The position numbers and the translations under genes were made by a program. The notes below the pieces were generated by a model, which saw only the letters and a list, made by a program, of their open reading frames with translations, did not search any database and was not told the origin of the DNA. Positions 24,982-32,123 of a DNA stretch of 64,000 nt are shown here, piece by piece. The stretch covers positions 496,001-560,000 of the forward strand of contig NZ_JAPNTZ010000007.1 in the NCBI RefSeq assembly GCF_026626335.1. Reading direction: 5' to 3'. This DNA comes from Paractinoplanes pyxinae (GTDB taxonomy: Bacteria; Actinomycetota; Actinomycetes; Mycobacteriales; Micromonosporaceae). Positions within the stretch are counted from its first letter, which is position 1, and each line of letters starts with the position of its first letter.

Positions 24982-25524
24982 GTGCCCGAATCCTCGTCGA
25001 CGCAGCCGTCCGGCTGGCGTTCCCGGATCCGGGCACTGATTCGCGAGCTCGGCAAGTTCGGCACCGTCGGCGGCATCTCGTTCGCCATCGACGTGGCGAT
25101 CTTCAACGTGCTGCTGCAGGCCGGCTTCGAGACGCTGATCGCCAAGACCATCTCGACGGTGATCGCGACCACCTTCGCGTTCGCCGGCAACCGGTTCTGG
25201 ACGTGGCGTGACCGTGCCCACACCAACATGGCCCGGCAGTACACGGTCTTCTTCGTGCTCAACGCCATAGGCCTGGGTATCGGGCTCGCCTGCCTGGCCA
25301 TCAGCCACTACGGTCTCGGACAGCTCTCACCCGTCTTCCAGACCCAGCTCGCGGACAACATCTCGGGCCAGCTGGTCGGCACCGCGGCCGGCTCGCTGTT
25401 CCGCTTCTGGTCGTACCGCCGGTTCGTCTTCCCGGCCACGACCCCGCCGGGCACGCCGCCACGACAGGAGAACAGGCCGGCCGGCGCCTCCCCGCCGCCT
25501 TCCCCCATTCGTGACACGGCGTAA
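24982..25524 (+). CDS. GtrA family membrane protein
   Basis: Four-helix membrane protein (180 residues) of the GtrA family, thought to help move prenyl-linked sugars across the membrane for surface polysaccharide or teichoic acid glycosylation. Helices match FGTVGGISFAIDVAIFNVLL, AKTISTVIATTFAFAGNRFWTW, VFFVLNAIGLGIGLACLAI and LVGTAAGSLFRFWSYRRFVF, with the family FAGNRFWTWR and RFWSYRRFVF motifs. GTG 24982 has TACTCT (24969-24974) seven bases upstream. A second GtrA gene follows 27 bases on. Confidence 0.88.
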   Translation: MPESSSTQPSGWRSRIRALIRELGKFGTVGGISFAIDVAIFNVLLQAGFETLIAKTISTVIATTFAFAGNRFWTWRDRAHTNMARQYTVFFVLNAIGLGIGLACLAISHYGLGQLSPVFQTQLADNISGQLVGTAAGSLFRFWSYRRFVFPATTPPGTPPRQENRPAGASPPPSPIRDTA

Positions 25525-25551
25525 CCGCCCACTCTCCCGTAAGGTTGACCA

Positions 25552-26079
25552 ATGCCCTCAGCTCGTGCGCTGACGGAACACGTACGCCGTCTTGCCCCTG
25601 AAGTCCTGGCGTTCGGCGTCATCGGCGCCGGAAACACGCTGCTGTACCTGGTGATCACGTGGGTCGCGCTGCCCATCGGCGCCGTGAAGGCCAGCGTGAT
25701 CGCCACCGTCGTGACGACCACGCTGGCGTACATCGCGAACCGGTACTGGACCTATCGCAACCACAGCCGCACCGCGCTGCGGCGGGAGTACACGCTCTTC
25801 TTCGGCTTCAACCTGATCGGCATGGTCATCCAGTCCGGGGCGATCGCCATCGGCAAGTACGGCTTCGGGCTGACCGAGGCGAACGACGCGCACGCCTTCA
25901 TGGCCGTCACGGCGGCCGGCATCGTCTTCGCCACGGTGTTCCGGTTCTGGGCCTACCGCACCTTCGTCTTCCTCAAGCCGCCGGTCGACGGGCACGAGGG
26001 CGACCTGGCCGAGCTGGACGCGGTGGCCGGCCTGGCCGAGCTGAGCACCGAGGACGAGCCTAGCCGCGCTGCTTCCTGA
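25552..26079 (+). CDS. GtrA family membrane protein, second copy
   Basis: A 175-residue paralogue of the preceding gene with the same four helices and the motifs YIANRYWTYRNHS and FRFWAYRTFVF. The acidic C-terminal tail (residues about 143-175) differs. ATG 25552 has its own TAAGGT box (25540-25545) six bases upstream, so it can be transcribed independently although it sits 27 bases behind the first copy. Its end overlaps the convergent PH-domain gene by 20 bases. Tandem GtrA genes with different tails may handle different glycosyl carriers; that is inference. Confidence 0.88.
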   Translation: MPSARALTEHVRRLAPEVLAFGVIGAGNTLLYLVITWVALPIGAVKASVIATVVTTTLAYIANRYWTYRNHSRTALRREYTLFFGFNLIGMVIQSGAIAIGKYGFGLTEANDAHAFMAVTAAGIVFATVFRFWAYRTFVFLKPPVDGHEGDLAELDAVAGLAELSTEDEPSRAAS

Positions 26080-26629
26080 ACAGACCTTTCCGCTGTACGG
26101 GAACCTCGGGCGCATCCTCTTCCTGGTCTTCATCCGGCCGTAGCACCCGGTCCTGCTCGATCAGCTCATAGAGCAGCGTCTGCACCTGCTGAGCGCGCGG
26201 CACGGCGGTCAGCACCGCGGCCTGCTCGCCGATCGAGTCGACCTTGAGGGTGCCCGTGCCGAACAGCCGGTCGAGCACCGACTGGGTCACCACGTGGTCG
26301 TTGACGCGGTTGAGCGGCAGGTCCCGCCGCTCCCGGGCGATCACGCCGTCCTGCAGCAGGATCCGCTCGTCGGTCAGCACGTAGTGGGTGCACCGCCAGA
26401 TCACCAGCGGCGCCACCCCGTACCGGACGCCCTGATAGAGCATGATGGCCGCCACCACCAGGAACGCGATGCGGCCGCCCTCGGTGCCGGGCAGCATCAC
26501 CCAGGCCACGGCGGTCACGACCACGGCCAGCAGCACGAGCAGGCCGGGGCGCAGGGCCGTCTTCCAGTGCGGGTGCAGGTGGAGGACCAGCTCTTCCTCT
26601 TCGGCCAAGACTTCAGTGGGGAACGCCAC
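26060..26629 (-). CDS. Membrane protein with bacterial PH domain
   Basis: A 189-residue protein with two helices (about residues 30-50 and 55-75) and a PH-like (YdbS/DUF304 type) domain: THYVLTDERILLQDGVIARERRDLPLNRVNDHVV and FGTGTLKVDSIGEQ. Function unknown; such proteins associate with membranes. It is encoded next to birA in many actinobacteria. GTG 26629 has TACGCT (26636-26641) six bases upstream, placed inside the last codons of birA; the birA stop lies only four bases away, so read-through and its own promoter are both possible. Confidence 0.85.
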   Translation of the reverse strand: MAFPTEVLAEEEELVLHLHPHWKTALRPGLLVLLAVVVTAVAWVMLPGTEGGRIAFLVVAAIMLYQGVRYGVAPLVIWRCTHYVLTDERILLQDGVIARERRDLPLNRVNDHVVTQSVLDRLFGTGTLKVDSIGEQAAVLTAVPRAQQVQTLLYELIEQDRVLRPDEDQEEDAPEVPVQRKGLFRKQRG

Positions 26630-26633
26630 GCGG

Positions 26634-27485
26634 TCAGCGTACGTGCAACACGTCACCCGCCGAGACGCGATGCTCGGCGCCGTCCGCCGTCCGGACGACC
26701 AATTGGCCGGCCCGGTCCACCTCGGTCGCCTCGCCGATCAGCGTCTCGCCCGCCGGCAGCAGCACGCGCACCTGCTGGCCGATCGTCGAGCAACCCCTGC
26801 GGTACGCCGCGAGCAGCCCCGACATCTCGGCGTCGCCGCCCGCCTCACGCCAGCCCGCGTAATACGAGGCGAAGCCGCGCAGTAGTGCCCGCAGCAGCGG
26901 GTCGCGGTCGGTAACAGCAGCCCCGGCCACCCGCAGTGAAGTGGCGGGCACGCCGGTGGTTTCGGGAAGCTCTTCGGCCCGGGTGGTCACGTTGAGGCCG
27001 ATGCCCACCACGACTGCGTCGCCCGACACCTCGGCCAGGATGCCGGCGCACTTGCGGTCGCCCACGAGCAGGTCGTTCGGCCACTTCAGGGCGGCCTCGA
27101 CCTCGGCCACCCGCTCGACCGCGTCGCGCAGGGCGACCCCGGCCAGCAGCGGCAACCAGGCGAACGTGGCAGGCGACAGCGTGGGCCACTCGCGCTCGCG
27201 GTCGGGCCGGCCCGGTCGCAACAGGACACTCAGGGTGAGGCCGGCCCGGGCCGGTGAGACCCACTGCCGATCGCGGCGGCCACGGCCCGCGGTCTGCTGC
27301 TCGGCCACGATGACCAGTCCCTCGGGCTCGCCCTTGGCGGCCGCGGCGGCGACGTCGGCGTTCGTGGAGGCCGTCTGGGCCACGACCTCGACCCGCGACC
27401 ACAGGCTGCCCGGGGTCACCAGGGCCCGGTCGAGCGAGCGCGGCGACAGCGGAGGGCGGTCGAGGTCGGTGAACGGCGAGGACAT
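26634..27485 (-). CDS. birA: Biotin--[acetyl-CoA-carboxylase] ligase
   Basis: Activates biotin with ATP and attaches it to the carboxyl-carrier lysine of AccA, encoded at 42-44 kb. Motifs: STNADVAAAAAKG, QTAGRGRRDRQWVSP (biotinyl-AMP loop), ALKWPNDLLVGDRKCAGIL and VVGIGLNV, then a C-terminal SH3-like domain (GETLIGEATEVDRAGQLVV). It lacks the N-terminal repressor domain of E. coli BirA, so it is a pure ligase (283 residues). ATG 27485 has TACGCT (27492-27497) six bases upstream. Confidence 0.95.
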   Translation of the reverse strand: MSSPFTDLDRPPLSPRSLDRALVTPGSLWSRVEVVAQTASTNADVAAAAAKGEPEGLVIVAEQQTAGRGRRDRQWVSPARAGLTLSVLLRPGRPDREREWPTLSPATFAWLPLLAGVALRDAVERVAEVEAALKWPNDLLVGDRKCAGILAEVSGDAVVVGIGLNVTTRAEELPETTGVPATSLRVAGAAVTDRDPLLRALLRGFASYYAGWREAGGDAEMSGLLAAYRRGCSTIGQQVRVLLPAGETLIGEATEVDRAGQLVVRTADGAEHRVSAGDVLHVR

Positions 27486-27501
27486 TCGCCGAGCGTAGTC
27501 C

Positions 27502-28491
27502 CTATCGGGGCGGAGGCTCCGCGGCGTGACGGCTGACATACACCCGGGTGCTGCGGTCCGACGGCTCGGCCGACGGGCGGGGCCGCGGGCGGGGGCGGCG
27601 CCGGCGGGCCGGTGGCGCGTCGTCGGCGAAGAGCGGGGTGGTGGGCAGAGCCTCGTTCTCGGTACGCCACTCGCGCCGCTCGCGCTTGTCGTTGCGGTCC
27701 GACCAGGTGCGGGGCAGGCGGACCCGCTGTTCGCTGCGGCGGGCGAAATCGATCTCGGTCGGCTCGTGCTCGACCGGGGCCAGGTCGAAACCGGTGGCGG
27801 GCTCGTAGTCGGGGACGGCGGGCAGGCGCTCGACGGGAGCCGGCCAGCCGTAGCCCTTGGCCGAGGGCTCGGGGTCGGGATCCAGGTCGACGGGGATGGG
27901 CGTCCAGTACTCGCCGGACGGGGGCGCGGCACGGACGGGGCGGTACTCGGGGCGGACCCAGCCCTGCACGCGGTGGCCGTAGCGGTCGCCGGAGTAGGCC
28001 GGCTCGGGGTCGTCGGGCGGCAGGTCGGGGACCAGCTCGAGACCGACCAGCTCGGCCGGCTCGGGGGCGTACTCAACCGGCGCGGGGCCGAAATCGACCG
28101 GCTCGGGGGCGTACTCGCCGGGATCAGGGGCGTACTCGCCGGGGTCGGGGGCGTAATCGCGGGCGCCGGGTTCGTCGCGGCGGGGCACCCGATCGGTGAA
28201 CTCCGGCTCGTCGGGGTGCGGCTCGTCGTCGTACGGGAAACGCTCGTCGTTCTCCTCGAGGAGCCCGATCGACGCCAGCGGGCCGCGCGGATCCTCCTCG
28301 GCCGGCGGGATCAACGGCTCGGGCGCGCGGCTCCGGCGGCGGTTGCCCGGAGCCCGGCGGGACTTGGGCTGGATGTCGGCGGGCTCGGCGTCCCGGTCGC
28401 GCCGGCCGAACAGCACGGATCGGAAGCAGATCAGCGTGGCGAGGCCCCCGGCGATGAGGGCGATCCCGGCCGCGGTCATCCAGTTGGTCAC
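27502..28491 (-). CDS. Single-pass membrane protein with acidic, proline-rich cytoplasmic tail
   Basis: Unknown function. One N-terminal helix (MTAAGIALIAGGLATLICF) is followed by about 290 residues of low complexity, very rich in Pro, Asp, Glu and Tyr, with DYAPDPGEYAPDPGEYAPEP-type repeats (28050-28160) and ending in an Arg/Pro-rich segment. Such tails are usually disordered. GTG 28491 or ATG 28479 are possible starts. It lies between birA and pccB, divergent from the latter, and its stop is 17 bases before birA on the same strand. The opposite strand is also open, but it encodes only an unstructured mirror. Confidence 0.65.
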   Translation of the reverse strand: MTNWMTAAGIALIAGGLATLICFRSVLFGRRDRDAEPADIQPKSRRAPGNRRRSRAPEPLIPPAEEDPRGPLASIGLLEENDERFPYDDEPHPDEPEFTDRVPRRDEPGARDYAPDPGEYAPDPGEYAPEPVDFGPAPVEYAPEPAELVGLELVPDLPPDDPEPAYSGDRYGHRVQGWVRPEYRPVRAAPPSGEYWTPIPVDLDPDPEPSAKGYGWPAPVERLPAVPDYEPATGFDLAPVEHEPTEIDFARRSEQRVRLPRTWSDRNDKRERREWRTENEALPTTPLFADDAPPARRRRPRPRPRPSAEPSDRSTRVYVSRHAAEPPPR

Positions 28492-28614
28492 GACACAGGT
28501 AACGAATGGGGCATTGAGTGCGAAACGCCACCGTAGCGGCGCGACACCTGCTAGCGCACTACGATCATTACCGATCAGTACACCGCCGCCCGTGGAGAGC
28601 GCAGGAAAGTCACA

Positions 28615-30171
28615 GTGACCGACATCCACACCACGGCGGGCAAGCTCGCCGACCTCGCCCGGCGCACCGACGAAGCTGTGCACGCCGGCTCGGCCCGCGC
28701 GGTCGAGAAGCAGCACGCGCGGGGCAAGAAGACGGCCCGCGAACGCATCGAGATGCTGCTCGACGAGGGCTCGTTCGTCGAACTCGACGAGCTGGCCCGG
28801 CACCGGTCGACCAACTTCGGGCTCGACAAGAACCGCCCGTACGGCGACGGCGTGGTCACCGGATACGGCACCGTCGACGGCCGGCAGGTCTGCGTCTTCT
28901 CGCAAGACTTCACGGTCTTCGGCGGCTCACTGGGCGAGGTCTTCGGCGAGAAGATCGTCAAGGTGCTCGACCTGGCCATGAAGATCGGCTGCCCGATCAT
29001 CGGTATCAACGACTCCGGCGGCGCCCGCATCCAGGAGGGCGTGGTCGCGCTCGGCCTCTACGCCGACATCTTCTTCCGCAACGTCCGGGCCAGCGGGGTC
29101 ATCCCGCAGATCTCGCTGATCATGGGCCCGTGCGCGGGCGGCGCGGTCTACTCCCCCGCGATCACCGACTTCACCGTCATGGTCGACCAGACCTCGCACA
29201 TGTTCATCACCGGCCCCGACGTGATCAAGACGGTGACCGGCGAAGAGGTCGGCATGGAAGAGCTGGGCGGCGCGCGCACCCACAACAGCCGCAGTGGCAA
29301 CGCGCACTATCTGGCCTCCGACGAGGACGACGCGATTGATTACGTACGGGCGTTGCTGTCCTATCTGCCGTCGAACAACCTGGACGAGCCGGTCGTCCTC
29401 TCCTCCGGGGAGGATCCCGGTGAGGCCGACCTCGCCCTGGACACCCTGATTCCCGACTCGGCCAATCAGCCGTACGACATCAAAACTGTTGTCGAAACGG
29501 TGGTCGACGACTTTCTCGAGGTGCAGCCGCTCTACGCGCAGAACATCGTGGTCGGCTTCGGCCGGGTCGAGGGGCGGCCGGTCGGTGTCGTCGCCAATCA
29601 GCCGTTGCATCTGGCAGGCACCCTCGACATCGCGGCCTCGGAAAAGGCGGCCCGATTCGTGCGTACGTGCGACGCCTTCAACATTCCGGTGGTGACCTTC
29701 GTCGACGTGCCGGGATTCCTGCCCGGGACGTCGCAGGAATGGGACGGGATCATCCGGCGCGGTGCGAAACTGATTTACGCGTACGCCGAAGCGACAGTCC
29801 CCAAGGTCACGGTGATCACCCGCAAGGCCTACGGCGGCGCGTACGACGTGATGGGCTCCAAGCACCTCGGGGCCGACCTGAATTTCGCGTGGCCGACCGC
29901 GCAGATCGCCGTTATGGGCGCGCAGGGCGCGGTCAACATCCTCTACCGGGCCGAACTGGGTGCCGCCGAAGACCCGGCCGGGCGCCGCTCCGAACTGATC
30001 CAGGAGTACGAGGACACGCTGGCCAACCCGTACATCGCGGCCGAGCGAGGCTACGTCGACGCGGTGATCATGCCGTCCCAGACGCGAGCCCAGGTCACCC
30101 GCGGACTGCGCACCCTACGCACGAAGCGCGAGACTCTGCCGCCGAAGAAGCACGGCAACATCCCCCTCTAG
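28615..30171 (+). CDS. pccB: Acyl-CoA (propionyl-CoA) carboxylase beta subunit
   Basis: Carboxyltransferase subunit that moves CO2 from biotin to acetyl- or propionyl-CoA, giving malonyl- or methylmalonyl-CoA. 518 residues with the crotonase-like halves: INDSGGARIQEGV and MGPCAGGAVYSPAITDF (N-domain oxyanion loop), VDVPGFLPGTSQEWDGIIRRGAKL and KAYGGAYDVMGSKHLGADL (C-domain). The Asp in INDSGGARIQEG and the overall pattern resemble AccD5/PccB. GTG 28615 has GGAAAG upstream. Partner genes accE and accA follow at 35.7 and 42.1 kb. Its stop interlocks with the next gene in CTAG (30168-30171). Confidence 0.95.
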   Translation: MTDIHTTAGKLADLARRTDEAVHAGSARAVEKQHARGKKTARERIEMLLDEGSFVELDELARHRSTNFGLDKNRPYGDGVVTGYGTVDGRQVCVFSQDFTVFGGSLGEVFGEKIVKVLDLAMKIGCPIIGINDSGGARIQEGVVALGLYADIFFRNVRASGVIPQISLIMGPCAGGAVYSPAITDFTVMVDQTSHMFITGPDVIKTVTGEEVGMEELGGARTHNSRSGNAHYLASDEDDAIDYVRALLSYLPSNNLDEPVVLSSGEDPGEADLALDTLIPDSANQPYDIKTVVETVVDDFLEVQPLYAQNIVVGFGRVEGRPVGVVANQPLHLAGTLDIAASEKAARFVRTCDAFNIPVVTFVDVPGFLPGTSQEWDGIIRRGAKLIYAYAEATVPKVTVITRKAYGGAYDVMGSKHLGADLNFAWPTAQIAVMGAQGAVNILYRAELGAAEDPAGRRSELIQEYEDTLANPYIAAERGYVDAVIMPSQTRAQVTRGLRTLRTKRETLPPKKHGNIPL

Positions 30172-30827
30172 AGCGGATTTCGCAGCATCAACACACCGCC
30201 GTAGACCAGGGCGACCATCGAACCCAGCCAGAAGAACGCGACGAAGAACGCGTCCGAGAGGCCGGTCGCCTTGGACAGGTGCTGCGTGTCCGCCTCGCCG
30301 CCGTTCTTCCAGTTGCCATAGAGCTCCGGTATCTGCCGGGTGCCGCCCATGAGCAGAAACCAGATCCAGATGTACGTGAACACGAGCTGGATGTTCTCGG
30401 CGGCCCGCATCGCGACCGTCCAAATGAGCGCAATGGTCAACGGCACGGCGATGAACCCGAAGACGTTGCGCACCATGACCAGCAGCATGGCCATCAGCAC
30501 CAGAGTCATGAGCAGGATCGACCGCGGGCTGATGCCACGCACCAGCATCCACGCCCCGGCCAGCCCGAAGATCGACGGACCGAGGTAGCCGGCCAGGCCC
30601 GCAGCCAGGGTCTGGAAGAACGACCACTTCTCCTGCCGGAAGCCGGTCGCGCCGGCACCGCCCCGATCCACCCGGATCTTCTTGACAAAAAGCCCGGTGA
30701 GCGAGCCGAACATGGCGTGCCCACCCTCATGGGCGATCGTGATGGCATGCGTGGTGATCTTCCACAGCGGCACGGCCGCCACAAAGGCGATCACCGCCGT
30801 CGTCCACGCCAGCCCCGGACCCTCCAT
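30168..30827 (-). CDS. M50B-type membrane metalloprotease-like protein, copy 1
   Basis: A 219-residue polytopic protein with the zinc motif AHEGGHA (HExxH) at the end of its first helix, followed by five or more hydrophobic segments, as in the actinobacterial M50B family related to site-2 proteases. The second conserved Asp motif of true S2P enzymes is not obvious, so activity is uncertain. ATG 30827 has TAGCTT (30834-30839) six bases upstream. A diverged paralogue lies at 31063-31797 on the same strand. Confidence 0.8.
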   Translation of the reverse strand: MEGPGLAWTTAVIAFVAAVPLWKITTHAITIAHEGGHAMFGSLTGLFVKKIRVDRGGAGATGFRQEKWSFFQTLAAGLAGYLGPSIFGLAGAWMLVRGISPRSILLMTLVLMAMLLVMVRNVFGFIAVPLTIALIWTVAMRAAENIQLVFTYIWIWFLLMGGTRQIPELYGNWKNGGEADTQHLSKATGLSDAFFVAFFWLGSMVALVYGGVLMLRNPL

Positions 30828-30960
30828 GCCCGGAAGCTATCGCCGCTGGTGCAGCCACCCCATCGTCCGTTGGTGCGAGCGGATGACCTTAAAAGAGCGT
30901 TCCGTGAATGCGGCTCATCGCACTCGCACCTGTGGACGACTCCGCTTTCCACCGCCGTCA

Positions 30961-31046
30961 CCTGTGGACAACCGAGCCCGGTCAGCTTGACACCCGCGTA
31001 ACGTCCCCACCCAGTCCCCGAGGCGGGAGGGGGTTAGGGATGGGCG
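30961..31046 (-). repeat. Repeat copy R3 (inverted) with two DnaA boxes nearby
   Basis: Reverse complement matches the leader of R1: the 22 bases from CCATCCCTAA onward are identical, then GGGGACGTTACGC and a DnaA box TTGTCCACA (30963-30971, minus). A second, one-mismatch box TCGTCCACA follows at 30931-30939. It lies between the two M50B genes. No IS30 sequence is attached here. Confidence 0.7.
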
Positions 31047-31062
31047 GCCTCGAAATTCAAGA

Positions 31063-31797
31063 TCAGGAGGTGGCGGCGGGAAGCCACTGGCCGGCCAGCA
31101 GGAAAGCGCCGACGACCAGGGCGGCCAGGTTCACCACCAGGAAGACGCCGACCCAGAAGATCGCGGGCACGTGCGAGACGTGGGCCAGCTGGTCGGCGTC
31201 GGACTCGGGCATGCGGCCGCGGCGGCGCAGACTCTGCAGCTCGAAGACGGGGCGGATGCCGCCGAACAGCAGGAACCACACCCCGGCGTACGCGAAAGCG
31301 GCCTGCACCTGCGGCGACGCGTACCAGGAAACGGCGAAGACGATCGCGCCGGTGACGACCAGCGAGAGCACGCCGAAGACGTTCCGGATGTTGATCAGCA
31401 TGAGCAGCAGAAGCACCACGGCCAGCCACAACAGCAGCGTGATGCGGTTGCCGCCGAGCAGCCAGGCGCCCAGCAGACCGACCAGAGACGGCGCGATGTA
31501 GCCGCCCAGCAGGGTCAGCATCATGCCGGGACCGGTCGGGCGGCCCGACGACAGGGTCAGGCCGGACGTGTCGAACTCGAGCCGGATGCCCCGCAGCCGA
31601 CGCCCGGTGAGCAGGGCGAACAGAGCATGACCACCCTCGTGGGCGATCGTGACGGCGTTGCGGGCGACCCGCCAGACCGGGCGGAAGGCCACCGCCAGCA
31701 AGCCGGCCAGGGCGGTGAGCAGCACGAGCAGACCGGGTGGGTCCGGTTGAGCACCGAGCAGCTTGTCCCAGAAGTCAGTCATACTCTCGATCGACAC
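31063..31797 (-). CDS. M50B-type membrane metalloprotease-like protein, copy 2
   Basis: Paralogue of the 30168-30827 gene, 244 residues, with AHEGGHALFALLTGRRL as the zinc-binding motif and the same sequence of helices (GYIAPSLVGLLGAWLLGG, ALVVGAFLLAGQWLP). Both copies end their soluble loop with a motif around SDADQLAH / EADTQHLS before the last helix. GTG 31797 has TACAGT (31806-31811) eight bases upstream; ATG 31782 is an alternative. Tandem M50B genes beside a membrane Ser/Thr kinase suggest a membrane-stress role, but only by position. Confidence 0.8.
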   Translation of the reverse strand: MSIESMTDFWDKLLGAQPDPPGLLVLLTALAGLLAVAFRPVWRVARNAVTIAHEGGHALFALLTGRRLRGIRLEFDTSGLTLSSGRPTGPGMMLTLLGGYIAPSLVGLLGAWLLGGNRITLLLWLAVVLLLLMLINIRNVFGVLSLVVTGAIVFAVSWYASPQVQAAFAYAGVWFLLFGGIRPVFELQSLRRRGRMPESDADQLAHVSHVPAIFWVGVFLVVNLAALVVGAFLLAGQWLPAATS

Positions 31798-31838
31798 AGC
31801 GCGGAACTGTATCCGATCGAGCTAAGCGTGACGCTCAG

Positions 31839-32060
31839 TCACGCGCGGCGGCGGGTCACGGAACGGGCGGGCACCGGGGCGGGGCGCTTCGCGCCGAGCT
31901 GCCGGGCGACGACCACGCCACCGGCCAGCACCGCGAGCGCCGCAACGACCGAGATCGTGACCAGGGCGCCCGCCGCAGCGGCGAGAATGGCCAGGTCAGC
32001 GAGGGCCACGAGCATCCACAGAGCCATCGTGGGCTTCCTGCCGTGCCGTCGGCAGATCAT
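31839..32060 (-). CDS. Small two-helix membrane protein
   Basis: 73 residues: a short basic start (MICRRHGRKPTM), then two helices (LWMLVALADLAILAAAAGALV and VAALAVLAGGVVVARQ) and a basic tail. No family recognised. A strong ribosome binding site (GGAGG, six bases before ATG 32060) supports translation. It precedes the second M50B gene by 41 bases on the same strand. Confidence 0.6.
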   Translation of the reverse strand: MICRRHGRKPTMALWMLVALADLAILAAAAGALVTISVVAALAVLAGGVVVARQLGAKRPAPVPARSVTRRRA

Positions 32061-32075
32061 GTCGTACCTCCGATC

Positions 32076-32115
32076 GTGATGCGAAGTGAATTACCCATTC
32101 ACTCGCGTCATCACT
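32076..32115 (-). terminator. Imperfect hairpin between kinase and small membrane gene
   Basis: Arms from GTGATG at 32076 and CATCAC ending at about 32114 pair over 15 or more bases with one two-base bulge; loop TACCC. It starts just after the kinase stop on the minus strand. It lacks a T-run. Confidence 0.5.
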
Positions 32116-32123
32116 CACCGGAT

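Noticed and set aside
27526..28536. 336-codon plus-strand frame opposite the acidic membrane protein
   Set aside because: Both strands are open; the minus-strand reading starts with a convincing membrane helix and has regular DPGEYAPDP repeats, the plus-strand reading has no structure and no start signal.
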